The position numbers and the translations under genes are program-made. Shown in pieces: positions 1 through 6,639 of a stretch of 13,008 nt of DNA. Below the pieces are notes generated by a model. That model saw only the letters and a program-made list of their open reading frames with translations. It did no database searches and was not told where the DNA came from. The stretch covers positions 1-13,008 of the forward strand of contig JACPMS010000063.1 in assembly GCA_016185875.1 (NCBI GenBank), in the 5' to 3' direction. Source of the stretch: Candidatus Woesearchaeota archaeon. GTDB lineage: Archaea; Nanobdellota; Nanobdellia; Woesearchaeales; GW2011-AR4. Within the stretch, counting starts at the first letter, position 1; each line of letters opens with the position of its first letter.

Positions 1-320
1 TCAAATATTCTTCTTCCTATAAGATAAGCCAGGTATATGCACAGGCTGCCAAATACTATTTCCATTACCCTACCAAGAATTATCGCATTAAAGCCAGACT
101 TCCACAAAAAACCAAGGATTAATGGCCACACAATTGGCCTTGAGGCTTCCCACAAGCCAGCATTGCCAAAAGAATAGATGTATTTGCCCATGTTGATGTA
201 AACTGCTGCATCCCACCATACAGTTTTATAGTTTTGAAGAGTCAAGAATTTTGCAATAAAAAATAAGGCAACAATATAAACAATCTTATTCTTTCTTATA
301 TGACTAAGAAAAGAGTTCAT
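1..320 (-). CDS. Polytopic membrane glycosyltransferase, GT39/GT83-like (N-terminal part, runs off window)
   Basis: The first 106 codons of a minus-strand gene lie in the window and continue past base 1 with no stop. The start is an ATG at 320-318 that overlaps the stop of the preceding gene as ATGA, so the two are translationally coupled. Visible protein: a short basic N-terminus, a first membrane helix (VYIVALFFIAKFLTL), then a loop with WWDAAVYINMGKYIY and WEASRPIVWPLILGF, then a second hydrophobic helix near the cut. An acidic residue in the first extracellular loop (D of WWDAAVY) followed by an aromatic-rich stretch is typical of GT-C lipid-phosphosugar-dependent glycosyltransferases such as ArnT and PMT (family knowledge). 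It follows a GT2 enzyme, so it probably acts in the same surface glycan or lipid glycosylation pathway (inference). The exact family cannot be fixed from 106 residues; another GT-C type is the alternative. Confidence 0.65.
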   Translation of the reverse strand, partial: MNSFLSHIRKNKIVYIVALFFIAKFLTLQNYKTVWWDAAVYINMGKYIYSFGNAGLWEASRPIVWPLILGFLWKSGFNAIILGRVMEIVFGSLCIYLAYLIGRRIF

Positions 321-1018
321 TTTTCAATGATTTCAACGCAATCTTCGGTCTTTTCCTTATAATAGCTGCATATTTCCCTCAGTATACTGTCTTTATCCTT
401 AAATCCGCTCCGAGGTTTTCCTTCTATTACAATAGTCGGATATTTCGTAACATTGTATGTACCCATCAATAGAGGTATCATCGGCTCAGGCTCAAACTTC
501 GAATCAAATGAAAATATCAAAAGCTTGTCCTTGAATTTCTTTTTCAGGTAAGTCAATACAAATGCCTGCTTATCACAATCTGGACACTCTTTTTCATCAG
601 AAAAAAAATACAAAATATTGACAATGTCTGTGCCGCACAGCTTTCTTGTCCTTTCGCCAAGCAGCCAGTACCTTATTTGGGCCAGTATGTACTCGTTTTT
701 GAGTGTATCAAGCTCATTTTTGTTTAATGTCGCGTCCCTGTCAAAATTTTCAAGCCTTATTCGTGTCGACTCAAGATTGTTTATGTTCTGTTCGAATGTC
801 TTCTGCACTGCCAAGCAGTTTTTTTCCTGGCTCAATTGGTCTATAAAAGCATACTGCAGCTGCAAACTGCTAAAATCCAGGTTCTGCTTCCTGCTTACCG
901 ACTCAATATAATTAACTCTTTTACCTTCTATGGCCAAGCCTAAAAAGAGCCCAAGAAGAAAAATGCCAATGGTAATAGCGCCTGCAATGATGTATTTGTC
1001 TTTGCTTAAGTGTCTCAT
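317..1018 (-). CDS. Membrane-anchored thioredoxin-like protein with CPDC motif
   Basis: A 233-residue protein. One membrane helix at about residues 9-30 follows a short basic N-terminus, giving an N-in signal-anchor topology. A polar, probably helical linker spans about 40-125, and a thioredoxin-like fold begins near 130: strand NILYFFSD, CPDC at 145-148, a helix, strand LLIFSF, and the cis-proline segment KYPTIVI with Pro194. The domain therefore faces outside. CxxC plus cis-proline supports a disulfide oxidoreductase, though CPDC is not the usual CGPC or CPHC, so redox direction is open. Extra cysteines (about 68, 128, 217, 227) could form structural disulfides. I chose ATG 1018 because it begins 1 bp after the upstream GT2 stop; the longer reading from 1048 would need a TTG start and a 29-bp overlap. 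It sits between two glycosyltransferase genes, so a role in folding or redox control of surface enzymes is possible but inferred. Confidence 0.75.
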   Translation of the reverse strand: MRHLSKDKYIIAGAITIGIFLLGLFLGLAIEGKRVNYIESVSRKQNLDFSSLQLQYAFIDQLSQEKNCLAVQKTFEQNINNLESTRIRLENFDRDATLNKNELDTLKNEYILAQIRYWLLGERTRKLCGTDIVNILYFFSDEKECPDCDKQAFVLTYLKKKFKDKLLIFSFDSKFEPEPMIPLLMGTYNVTKYPTIVIEGKPRSGFKDKDSILREICSYYKEKTEDCVEIIEK

Positions 1019-1019
1019 G

Positions 1020-2276
1020 CTACCACTTCTGTTTTTTCCCAAATGCAAAATCCAGCATTATGCCTACCCATATAAATCCTATCACCAAGAAATAGAAGAA
1101 CAGATAAGAAACAAGAGAAAGCATGCCATGCTTGTCCAGCCTTTCATTAGTCTCTGAATGGGATTTTCTTAGTATCAGTATAGAAATTATGAGCATTATA
1201 ACAGACACCAATATAGCTGCATAGTTGAGATCCAGCAAGTTAAAATCAAATTTAAACGTTTTTATCAATGTATAGAAATCAAAATTTATGAAGATGGAAT
1301 TATACAATGCCTTGACATAGGGCTTTAGCCCGTAATAGAACAACGAGGAAACCAGTATTATGGCTATTGCCCCAGAAATGATAATTGTTGGCATCTGTAT
1401 GATCCCAAAATCTCCATACTTCTTATTAAACATCATGTGCTTGTACCTGAATGCGTTTATAATGGAGCCCTTGTACCACCTGTTTCTCTGCTTGTACAGC
1501 TCCTTGAATGTTTTAGGGGCTATTGTAAAAACTTCTGCGTCCAGCAGCTGCACTATCCTGTAGTTTTTGCTTTGCAGCCTCAATGAAATCTCTAAGTCCT
1601 CTGTCAGATTATCTTCGTCAAATCCACCTATTCTTTTAATAACATCAGTTCTGTAAACACTAAATGGGCCTGGAGCAACATGCACGCAGTTAAGCCTGCT
1701 CATAAGCCTCTTATAAAACATATTTACTATGTACTCAAGCCACTGCATTCTCTGCCATATATTCTTTGGCTTGGAAACTTTAAGCAATGGCAATACTACA
1801 GCTGTATTTTCATCTGTAAAATGAGGCAATATCTTTTCCAATGCATCTTTTGTTACACTTGAGTCTGCATCCAAGCATATAAAGAACTCTCCTTTGGATA
1901 CTGCCAAGCCTTTATTAAGGGCAGAGCCTTTGCCTTGATTTTTCTTGCTTATGAGCCTTATATTAAAGGCATTATTTTGTGATATAAATTCCTGAACTAT
2001 GTTTTTTGTATTATCTGAACTTCCGTCATTTACAACTATTATTTCCAGCTTATTTTTTGGGTATTCAAGCTTAGTTAATGATGCTAAGGTTGCTATTATG
2101 TTTTTTTCCTCATTATACGCAGGTATGACTACGCTGACTACAGGATGCTTTCTCAATTTTCTTGCTTTGCCTTCTGTTTCTTTGTCCATCAGCACCAAAA
2201 ACCAGAATATGGCAAAGAATAATGAAAGCAGGTAAGCTGTCCATAATACCGCCTTAACATAGATAGATATTGGCAT
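1020..2276 (-). CDS. Membrane GT2 glycosyltransferase, processive (HAS/PgaC/BcsA-like) type
   Basis: A 418-residue inner-membrane enzyme that moves a sugar from a nucleotide-sugar to a growing glycan or lipid on the cytoplasmic face. Visible: an N-terminal helix at about 8-29, GT-A domain starting VVSVVIPAYNEEKN, nucleotide-binding NDGSSDNT (83-90), metal-binding LDADS (DAD 136-138), catalytic TED (225-227), and QRNRW (263-267), the QxxRW motif of processive enzymes. Three or so C-terminal helices follow, as in PgaC and hyaluronan synthases. All D,D,D,QxxRW residues are present. I chose ATG 2276 over TTG 2285 because a TATA box (2299-2306) is centred 26.5 bp before it, predicting a leaderless message. 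First gene of an operon with the anchored thioredoxin and the GT-C gene. Product and acceptor cannot be read from sequence. Confidence 0.9.
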   Translation of the reverse strand: MPISIYVKAVLWTAYLLSLFFAIFWFLVLMDKETEGKARKLRKHPVVSVVIPAYNEEKNIIATLASLTKLEYPKNKLEIIVVNDGSSDNTKNIVQEFISQNNAFNIRLISKKNQGKGSALNKGLAVSKGEFFICLDADSSVTKDALEKILPHFTDENTAVVLPLLKVSKPKNIWQRMQWLEYIVNMFYKRLMSRLNCVHVAPGPFSVYRTDVIKRIGGFDEDNLTEDLEISLRLQSKNYRIVQLLDAEVFTIAPKTFKELYKQRNRWYKGSIINAFRYKHMMFNKKYGDFGIIQMPTIIISGAIAIILVSSLFYYGLKPYVKALYNSIFINFDFYTLIKTFKFDFNLLDLNYAAILVSVIMLIISILILRKSHSETNERLDKHGMLSLVSYLFFYFLVIGFIWVGIMLDFAFGKKQKW

Positions 2277-2298
2277 ATGCCTCAAGATATTCAGCGCT

Positions 2299-2306
2299 TA
2301 TTTAAA
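2299..2306 (-). promoter_or_regulatory. TATA box of the GT2 operon
   Basis: On the minus strand this reads TTTAAATA, preceded by an A-rich stretch that suits a TFB-recognition element. Its centre (2302.5) lies 26.5 bp from the ATG at 2276, the usual archaeal TATA-to-start-site distance, so transcription should begin at or within a base or two of the start codon. Confidence 0.7.
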
Positions 2307-2347
2307 ATTTTTCCCTGAAGTGAAATAACAATTCCAAAACAACAAAT

Positions 2348-2355
2348 TTTATAAA
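2348..2355 (+). promoter_or_regulatory. TATA box of radB
   Basis: TTTATAAA, centred at 2351.5. This is 26.5 bp before the second in-frame ATG of radB (2378) and only 14.5 bp before the first (2366). Transcription from this box would start at 2378, leaving the upstream ATG outside the message. It therefore decides the radB start. Confidence 0.7.
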
Positions 2356-2377
2356 ATTCCTGAGAATGCCGTTTGTT

Positions 2378-3103
2378 ATGGAGGAATCTCCCAATAAGAT
2401 ACAGACAGGCAGCAAAATACTTGATACTATGCTCGATGGCGGCTATGAAAAGGACATCATAACTACAATTTACGGGCCTGCTGGCTCTGGCAAGACAGTG
2501 CTTTGCCTGCTTTGCTCAACAGGCATTGCCAGAACTGGAAAGAAGGTTGTCTATGTTGACTCAGAAGGGGGGTTTTCCCTTGAAAGATTAAATCAGATAG
2601 CATTGCATACAAGCCAGGACTGTAAAAAAATCCTTGACAATATTGTTTTTTTAAAGCCTACAAGCTTTGCCGAGCAAAAGAAATCTTTTGAAAAGCTAAA
2701 GGATATAGTTAATGACAAGATCGGGCTGATTATTATTGACACAATTGCCATGCTTTACCGATTGGAGCTTGGCAAAGGCGAAGATGTGCAAGAGGTAAAC
2801 AGAGAGCTTGCAATGCAAATATCCTATCTTACAGAAATAGCAAGAAAAAAGGGCATTCCTGTCCTTATAACAAATCAGGTTTACACTGACTTTGATGACA
2901 AGGAAAAGGTGAATATTGTCGGGGGGGACATCTTAAAGTATGGCAGCAAGTGCCTGATTGAACTGCAAATAACACCAAATGGCAATAGGAGGTGCATACT
3001 TAAGAAACATAGGTCGTTAGAAGCTGAAAGAGAAATTCTATTCAAGATTGTTGAGGGAGGAATAATAGGCACTAAAGAGGGCATAGGATTTAAGTTGTTC
3101 TAA
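2378..3103 (+). CDS. radB: DNA repair and recombination protein RadB
   Basis: A 241-residue RecA/RadA-superfamily ATPase, the archaeal recombinase paralogue that acts in homologous recombination alongside RadA. It has only the ATPase core with no N-terminal helix-hairpin-helix domain, which is the RadB hallmark. Visible: the opening TGSKILDTMLDGG, Walker A GPAGSGKT (33-40), YVDSEGGF after it (66-DSEG region), Walker B LIIIDT (117-122), and the loop ending in TNQVYTDF followed by VGGDILKYGSK. Near the C-terminus, LKKHRS matches the RadB LRKHRS-type segment. The start at 2378 is set by the TATA spacing; ATG 2366 would add four residues. It is monocistronic by position: divergent from the GT2 operon and separated by 57 bp from the carboxyltransferase gene, which has its own TATA box. 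No functional tie to the carboxylase cluster is evident. Confidence 0.9.
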   Translation: MEESPNKIQTGSKILDTMLDGGYEKDIITTIYGPAGSGKTVLCLLCSTGIARTGKKVVYVDSEGGFSLERLNQIALHTSQDCKKILDNIVFLKPTSFAEQKKSFEKLKDIVNDKIGLIIIDTIAMLYRLELGKGEDVQEVNRELAMQISYLTEIARKKGIPVLITNQVYTDFDDKEKVNIVGGDILKYGSKCLIELQITPNGNRRCILKKHRSLEAEREILFKIVEGGIIGTKEGIGFKLF

Positions 3104-3111
3104 AACATGAT

Positions 3112-3121
3112 GAAGCGCTTC
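3112..3121. repeat. 10-bp perfect palindrome upstream of the carboxyltransferase promoter
   Basis: GAAGCGCTTC reads the same on both strands. It lies in the short gap between radB and the carboxyltransferase gene, 10 bp before the TATA box. It could be an operator half-site or a short hairpin at the end of the radB message. A 10-bp palindrome can also occur by chance, so the call is weak. Confidence 0.35.
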
Positions 3122-3131
3122 GCAAAAGCTT

Positions 3132-3139
3132 TTTAAATA
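3132..3139 (+). promoter_or_regulatory. TATA box of the carboxyltransferase operon
   Basis: TTTAAATA preceded by AAAAGCT, which fits an A-rich TFB-recognition element. The centre (3135.5) is 25.5 bp before the ATG at 3161, so the operon message is predicted to be leaderless. Confidence 0.75.
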
Positions 3140-3160
3140 GGCATATATAAACTTAGGTTT

Positions 3161-4684
3161 ATGGGGGTTAACAAATTTAAGGAGTTTCTTGACAAGAGCA
3201 AGGACTTGCTGAATGATAAAAGTGCTTCTGAATTACAGCACAAAAAGGGCAAATTAACAGCAAGAGAGCGCTTAAAATACCTTCTTGACGATGGCTCTTT
3301 TACAGAGTTAGATGCTTTTGCTGAGCTGCAAAGCAATGAGCTTGAGGCAAAGAAAAAAGCTGGAGATGGTGTGATTACAGGCTATGGCACAATAAGCAAA
3401 AGGGCTGTTTATGTTTACGCTCAAGACTTTTCTTTCATGGGCGGCTCGATGGGTGAAATGCACAACAGGAAAATAGCCCATATCATGGAGCTTGCATTAA
3501 AGACAGGATGCCCATGCATAGGCTTGCTGGACTCTGGAGGAGCCAGAATTCAAGAAGGCATTGCTGCACTAGACAGTGGAGGAAAAATCTTCCAGCTTAA
3601 TACAATATCAAGCGGCATAGTGCCTCAGATATCAGCCATATTAGGCCCTTGCGCCGGAATTGCTGTCTACTCTCCTGCTTTGACAGACTTTATCTTTATG
3701 GTAAAGAAAACTGGCTATATGTTTATCACAGGCCCTGATGTTATAAAGACTGTGACTGGGGAGGTAATTGATTTTGAAAGGCTTGGGGGTGCTATGTCTC
3801 ATAGCGAGAAGAGCGGAGTAGCCAATTTTGTGGCAGAAAATGAGAAAGAGTGCTTGGACATGATTAAGATTTTGCTTAGCTATCTTCCGCAAAACAACCT
3901 TGAGAGCCCTCCATATCGCGCTTCTGACAGCCCAACTAGAGAGACAAAGAGGCTTGAAGCCATTGTTCCAGATGATTCAAAAAAGACTTACAACATAAAG
4001 GATGTTATTGATGAGGTTTTTGACAGAAAGTCTTTTTTTGAGGTGCATGCCGGCTTTGCAAATAATGCTGTTGTTGGGTTTGCAAGGCTCAACGGAAATG
4101 TTATTGGTATAGTTGCAAACCAGCCAAAAGTATTGGCTGGCTGCCTGGACATAAACTCGTCTGATAAAATTTCAAGGTTTGTAAGGTTTTGCGACTGCTT
4201 TAACATACCATTGATTAATATTGTAGATGTTACAGGGTATTTGCCAGGCACAGAGCAGGAGCATTATGGAATTATAAGGCATGGCGCAAAAGTCCTTTAC
4301 TCTTATTCTGAGGCTACTGTGCCTAAGATATCGCTTGTGTTAAGAAAGGCGTATGGAGGCGCTTACATCGCATTGGTATCCAAAGATATGGGCTTTGACA
4401 AGGTTGTAGCATGGCCAACTGCTGAGATTGCAGTGATGGGGGCTGAGCAGGCTGTCAGCATCATAAACAAAGATGAGATAGGCAAAAATCCAAAAGCTAA
4501 GCCAGAACTTGCAGAGAAATACGCAGAAAAATACCTAAACCCTTATGTTGCTGCAAAGCTTGGAAAAGTTGACATGATAATTGAGCCTAGAAATACAAGG
4601 ATTGCCTTGATAAAGTGCCTTGAGATGCTAATCTCCAAAAGAGAGAAAAGGCCTGCTAAAAAGCACGGCAATATGCCTTTATAG
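3161..4684 (+). CDS. pccB: Acyl-CoA carboxylase carboxyltransferase subunit (PccB/MmdA family)
   Basis: A 507-residue cytoplasmic subunit that transfers the carboxyl group from carboxybiotin to an acyl-CoA, making malonyl- or methylmalonyl-CoA. Length and motifs match the fused two-crotonase-fold family. The N-terminal half has KLTARERLKYLLD, GGSMGEMHNRKI (94-105), the CoA-side loop LLDSGGARIQEG and oxyanion-type GPCAGIAVYSPALTD. The C-terminal half has QPKVLAGCLD, GYLPGTEQEH, LRKAYGGAYIAL and AWPTAEIAVMGA (417-428). Asp413 just before AWPTAEIA resembles propionyl-CoA carboxylase beta subunits, where an Asp in this area favours propionyl-CoA; this needs an alignment, so substrate is open. The carrier protein follows after 2 bp. 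A biotin carboxylase gene nearby and the lack of a decarboxylase membrane subunit support a carboxylase rather than a sodium-pumping decarboxylase. The start is ATG 3161, set by TATA spacing. Confidence 0.93.
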   Translation: MGVNKFKEFLDKSKDLLNDKSASELQHKKGKLTARERLKYLLDDGSFTELDAFAELQSNELEAKKKAGDGVITGYGTISKRAVYVYAQDFSFMGGSMGEMHNRKIAHIMELALKTGCPCIGLLDSGGARIQEGIAALDSGGKIFQLNTISSGIVPQISAILGPCAGIAVYSPALTDFIFMVKKTGYMFITGPDVIKTVTGEVIDFERLGGAMSHSEKSGVANFVAENEKECLDMIKILLSYLPQNNLESPPYRASDSPTRETKRLEAIVPDDSKKTYNIKDVIDEVFDRKSFFEVHAGFANNAVVGFARLNGNVIGIVANQPKVLAGCLDINSSDKISRFVRFCDCFNIPLINIVDVTGYLPGTEQEHYGIIRHGAKVLYSYSEATVPKISLVLRKAYGGAYIALVSKDMGFDKVVAWPTAEIAVMGAEQAVSIINKDEIGKNPKAKPELAEKYAEKYLNPYVAAKLGKVDMIIEPRNTRIALIKCLEMLISKREKRPAKKHGNMPL

Positions 4685-4686
4685 AC

Positions 4687-5076
4687 ATGGAAGAGCTTGT
4701 TGTCAAGGTTGATGGCAAAGAGTACAAGGTTTTTGTAGATGAAACAGAAGAGGGCAAAATACTTGTCCATTGCGGAGGAGATGTTTACGAGGTTGAAACG
4801 AAGAAGGATGCTGAGCTGACAGCAATTGAAAAGCTTCACAAAAAGAAATCAATTGAAGAGGGCAAAGCAGAGATAACAGCCCCTTTGCCAGGCATTATTT
4901 ATGAAGTAAAGGCGAAAGAAGGAAGTGATGTAAAGCAGGGGCAAAGCTTATTTACTTTGATGGCAATGAAGATGGAAAACGACATTACAGCGCCAAGAGA
5001 CGGTGTTTTGAAAGAGGTCAAAGTTAAGAAAGATGATAATGTAAATAGGGGAGATGTCATTGCTGTGATTGAATAA
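4687..5076 (+). CDS. Biotin carboxyl carrier protein of acyl-CoA carboxylase
   Basis: A 129-residue carrier that holds biotin and swings it between the biotin carboxylase and carboxyltransferase sites. The C-terminal ~70 residues form a biotinyl/lipoyl domain: ITAPLPGIIYEVKAKEGSDV, the modification motif AMKM with Lys95 as the biotin acceptor, then ITAPRDGVLKEVKVKKDD. The Pro-rich linker seen in many bacterial carriers is missing; instead the N-terminal ~60 residues (MEELVVKVDGKEYKVFVDE) form a beta-rich segment and then a charged linker. This resembles the small gamma subunits of methylmalonyl-CoA decarboxylase and archaeal carboxylases. It begins 2 bp after the carboxyltransferase stop with no clear Shine-Dalgarno site, so translation is probably coupled. 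The BirA ligase encoded at 8728-9450 is the expected partner. Confidence 0.93.
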   Translation: MEELVVKVDGKEYKVFVDETEEGKILVHCGGDVYEVETKKDAELTAIEKLHKKKSIEEGKAEITAPLPGIIYEVKAKEGSDVKQGQSLFTLMAMKMENDITAPRDGVLKEVKVKKDDNVNRGDVIAVIE

Positions 5077-5096
5077 GCAATAAATGATTATTCAAT
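5068..5096. repeat. 9-bp perfect inverted repeat between carrier gene and bioY
   Basis: ATTGAATAA (5068-5076) and TTATTCAAT (5088-5096) are exact reverse complements separated by 11 bases. The left arm covers the stop codon of the carrier gene and the right arm runs into the AT-rich stretch CAATAAAA (5093-5100), which could serve as a weak TATA element for bioY. It may be an operator or a hairpin. The arms are AT-rich, so chance is a real alternative. Confidence 0.4.
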
Positions 5097-5131
5097 AAAA
5101 AATTCAAAAACAAAAATTAATGGGCGATTAA

Positions 5132-5875
5132 ATGGAAAAATCAAAACTTAAAGGAATGGTTTTCGCTGCTTTGTTTGCTGCTTTAACAGCAGCTGTTGCA
5201 TGGTTTAAGATTCCGTTGCCTTTTACCCCGGTGCCGATAACCTTGCAGACGCTTATGGTGCTGTTAAGCGGCGCAATGCTTGGCCCATATTATGGGGCTT
5301 TGTCGATGATAATTTATTTAATATTAGGCGCAATTGGTTTGCCTGTATTTGCCGGCGGCTCTTCTGGAGTTGGCGCTTTGTTAGGGCCAACAGGAGGTTA
5401 TCTATTCAGTTATCCTGTTGCAGCTTTTGTAATCGGTTATATGCTCCAAAAAAAGAGATTAAATGCCTTTGTCAGGTATTTTTCATTTGCTGTAATATTT
5501 GCTTTGGTTGCAATAGTCGCATCAGACTCCATTCTGCAATTAGGCATAATACCATTCATGGCAAATCTCTCAGAAAATGCCAGATTGTTAGTTGCAGCTT
5601 TAAGCTTAATATCCCTGCTTTTTTTTGCGCTTCTTGTCATTTATGCTAAAAAAACTAAGCACATTTCGCTTGATACGGTTCTTGCAATGTTTGCAGGCAC
5701 CTTGATAATATATTTGATGGGTGTTTTGCAGGCGAAATTCGTGGTAAAACCAGAGCCAACATGGAACATACTTCTTATAGGCTGGGTTCTTCCCTTTATT
5801 TTAGGTGACACAATTAAGCTAATTCTTGCTGCCTACATAGCAAAAAATGCCGACATTAAGGATTATATGAAATGA
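5132..5875 (+). CDS. bioY: Biotin ECF transporter substrate-binding protein BioY (extended)
   Basis: The integral-membrane S component that binds biotin with high affinity and delivers it through the BioMN energy-coupling module. Family marks: IPLPFTPVPITLQTLMVLLSGAMLG is present as a contiguous run starting at residue 27, then LSMIIYLILGAIGLPVFAGGSSG, LLGPTGGYLFSYPVAAFVIGYM, and C-terminal YLMGVLQ and PFILGDTIKLILAAYIA. At 247 residues it is longer than usual BioY (about 180-200). The extra length, about 112-182, falls between the GPTGGY half and the YLMGV half and looks like two more membrane helices (FSFAVIFALVAIVA and LLVAALSLISLLFFALLVIYA). The gap to the carrier gene is 55 bp and holds a 9-bp inverted repeat; GGGCGAT lies 4 bp before the ATG and could act as a poor Shine-Dalgarno site. 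The stop overlaps the next gene as ATGA. Confidence 0.93.
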   Translation: MEKSKLKGMVFAALFAALTAAVAWFKIPLPFTPVPITLQTLMVLLSGAMLGPYYGALSMIIYLILGAIGLPVFAGGSSGVGALLGPTGGYLFSYPVAAFVIGYMLQKKRLNAFVRYFSFAVIFALVAIVASDSILQLGIIPFMANLSENARLLVAALSLISLLFFALLVIYAKKTKHISLDTVLAMFAGTLIIYLMGVLQAKFVVKPEPTWNILLIGWVLPFILGDTIKLILAAYIAKNADIKDYMK

Positions 5876-6639
5876 GAGACCTTATTTTGCTTGATATTTT
5901 CTCTTACAGCTGCATGAACTGTTTGAGATCTTTGGGGTTTATTAAAAAATTAGATAAAAAATACAAAAAATTCGGATTAAAAACCTTAATTGTCCATCCT
6001 CCGGAATGGGGTTTTGAAAAGAACAGCAAAAATATCATTTACGCATTAAAAAAACTTAATATAAGATTCCCAATAATAATTGACAAAAACAGAAGAATAA
6101 TCAAAAAACTAAAGATAAATTTCTGGCCTGCACAGATTTTAATGAGAGATAAAAAAATCCTATACAAACATGTCGAAGAAGGTAACTATAAAAAGCTGGA
6201 AAATAAGATTCTAGGGTTATTGAAAATCAAATCAAACAGAATCTTCAAAGATGAGCCGAATTACAGCAAATTTCCTACAGTATATTGCGGTAAAAGGAAA
6301 CTTGGAAAAATAAAAAAATCAGATAAAACTTTAAAATTTGGCATTATTTATGCTGATAATAACTGGGCTCAACAACAAGAATATATTAAAGCACTAAAAA
6401 ATAGTTCTTCATTGGCTATATTGACAAAAGGCGGCATAACAAATTTTGTGGCAGAATCCCTAAACAATAAACCAATATATGTTAAAATCGGATTAAACAA
6501 TAAAAATATTAAAACTCTTTCAATAAATAAGCCACGATTATATAGCATCATAAAACCGAAAATCAGCTCAAATGAGCAGAATAAACTTGCGATAATAACA
6601 GATAAAAATTTGGCAATTTACTCGTTTTCATTCCAATGA
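5872..6639 (+). CDS. DipZ/NHLRC2-like thioredoxin-fold protein inside the biotin transporter operon
   Basis: A 255-residue soluble protein. Residues 1-115 are a TlpA/DipZ-type thioredoxin fold: FSYSCMNCLRSL with CMNC at 14-17, IVHPPEWGFEK, FPIIIDKNRRI and FWPAQIL with cis-Pro86. These match the YSCINC, GVHTPE and YWPA marks of the DipZ C-terminal region and NHLRC2. The C-terminal half (about 125-255) also resembles the small beta-sandwich that follows the thioredoxin fold in DipZ: a PNYSKFPTVYCG segment, a weakly conserved WAQQQEYI stretch, and an end IYSFSF. It lacks the CcdA-like membrane domain of DipZ, the NHL propeller of NHLRC2, and any signal peptide, so it should be cytoplasmic. It overlaps bioY and bioM as ATGA on both sides. 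Two 60-base stretches I counted are 20% GC against 43% for one in the carboxyltransferase gene, and lysine is very frequent. Its role beside a biotin importer is unknown; a disulfide reductase is the simplest guess. Confidence 0.8.
   Translation: MRDLILLDIFSYSCMNCLRSLGFIKKLDKKYKKFGLKTLIVHPPEWGFEKNSKNIIYALKKLNIRFPIIIDKNRRIIKKLKINFWPAQILMRDKKILYKHVEEGNYKKLENKILGLLKIKSNRIFKDEPNYSKFPTVYCGKRKLGKIKKSDKTLKFGIIYADNNWAQQQEYIKALKNSSSLAILTKGGITNFVAESLNNKPIYVKIGLNNKNIKTLSINKPRLYSIIKPKISSNEQNKLAIITDKNLAIYSFSFQ

Noticed and set aside
1019..1048. Longer start (TTG 1048) for the anchored thioredoxin-like protein
   Set aside because: It would need a TTG codon and 29 bp of overlap with the GT2 gene, while ATG 1018 begins right after the GT2 stop and keeps a normal signal-anchor.
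2366..2377. First ATG of radB (four extra residues, MPFV)
   Set aside because: The TATA box at 2348-2355 is only 14.5 bp before it, and the second ATG fits the 26-bp rule.
3161..5076. Sodium-pumping methylmalonyl-CoA decarboxylase instead of a carboxylase
   Set aside because: No membrane decarboxylase beta subunit is present, and a full biotin carboxylase gene lies in the same locus.
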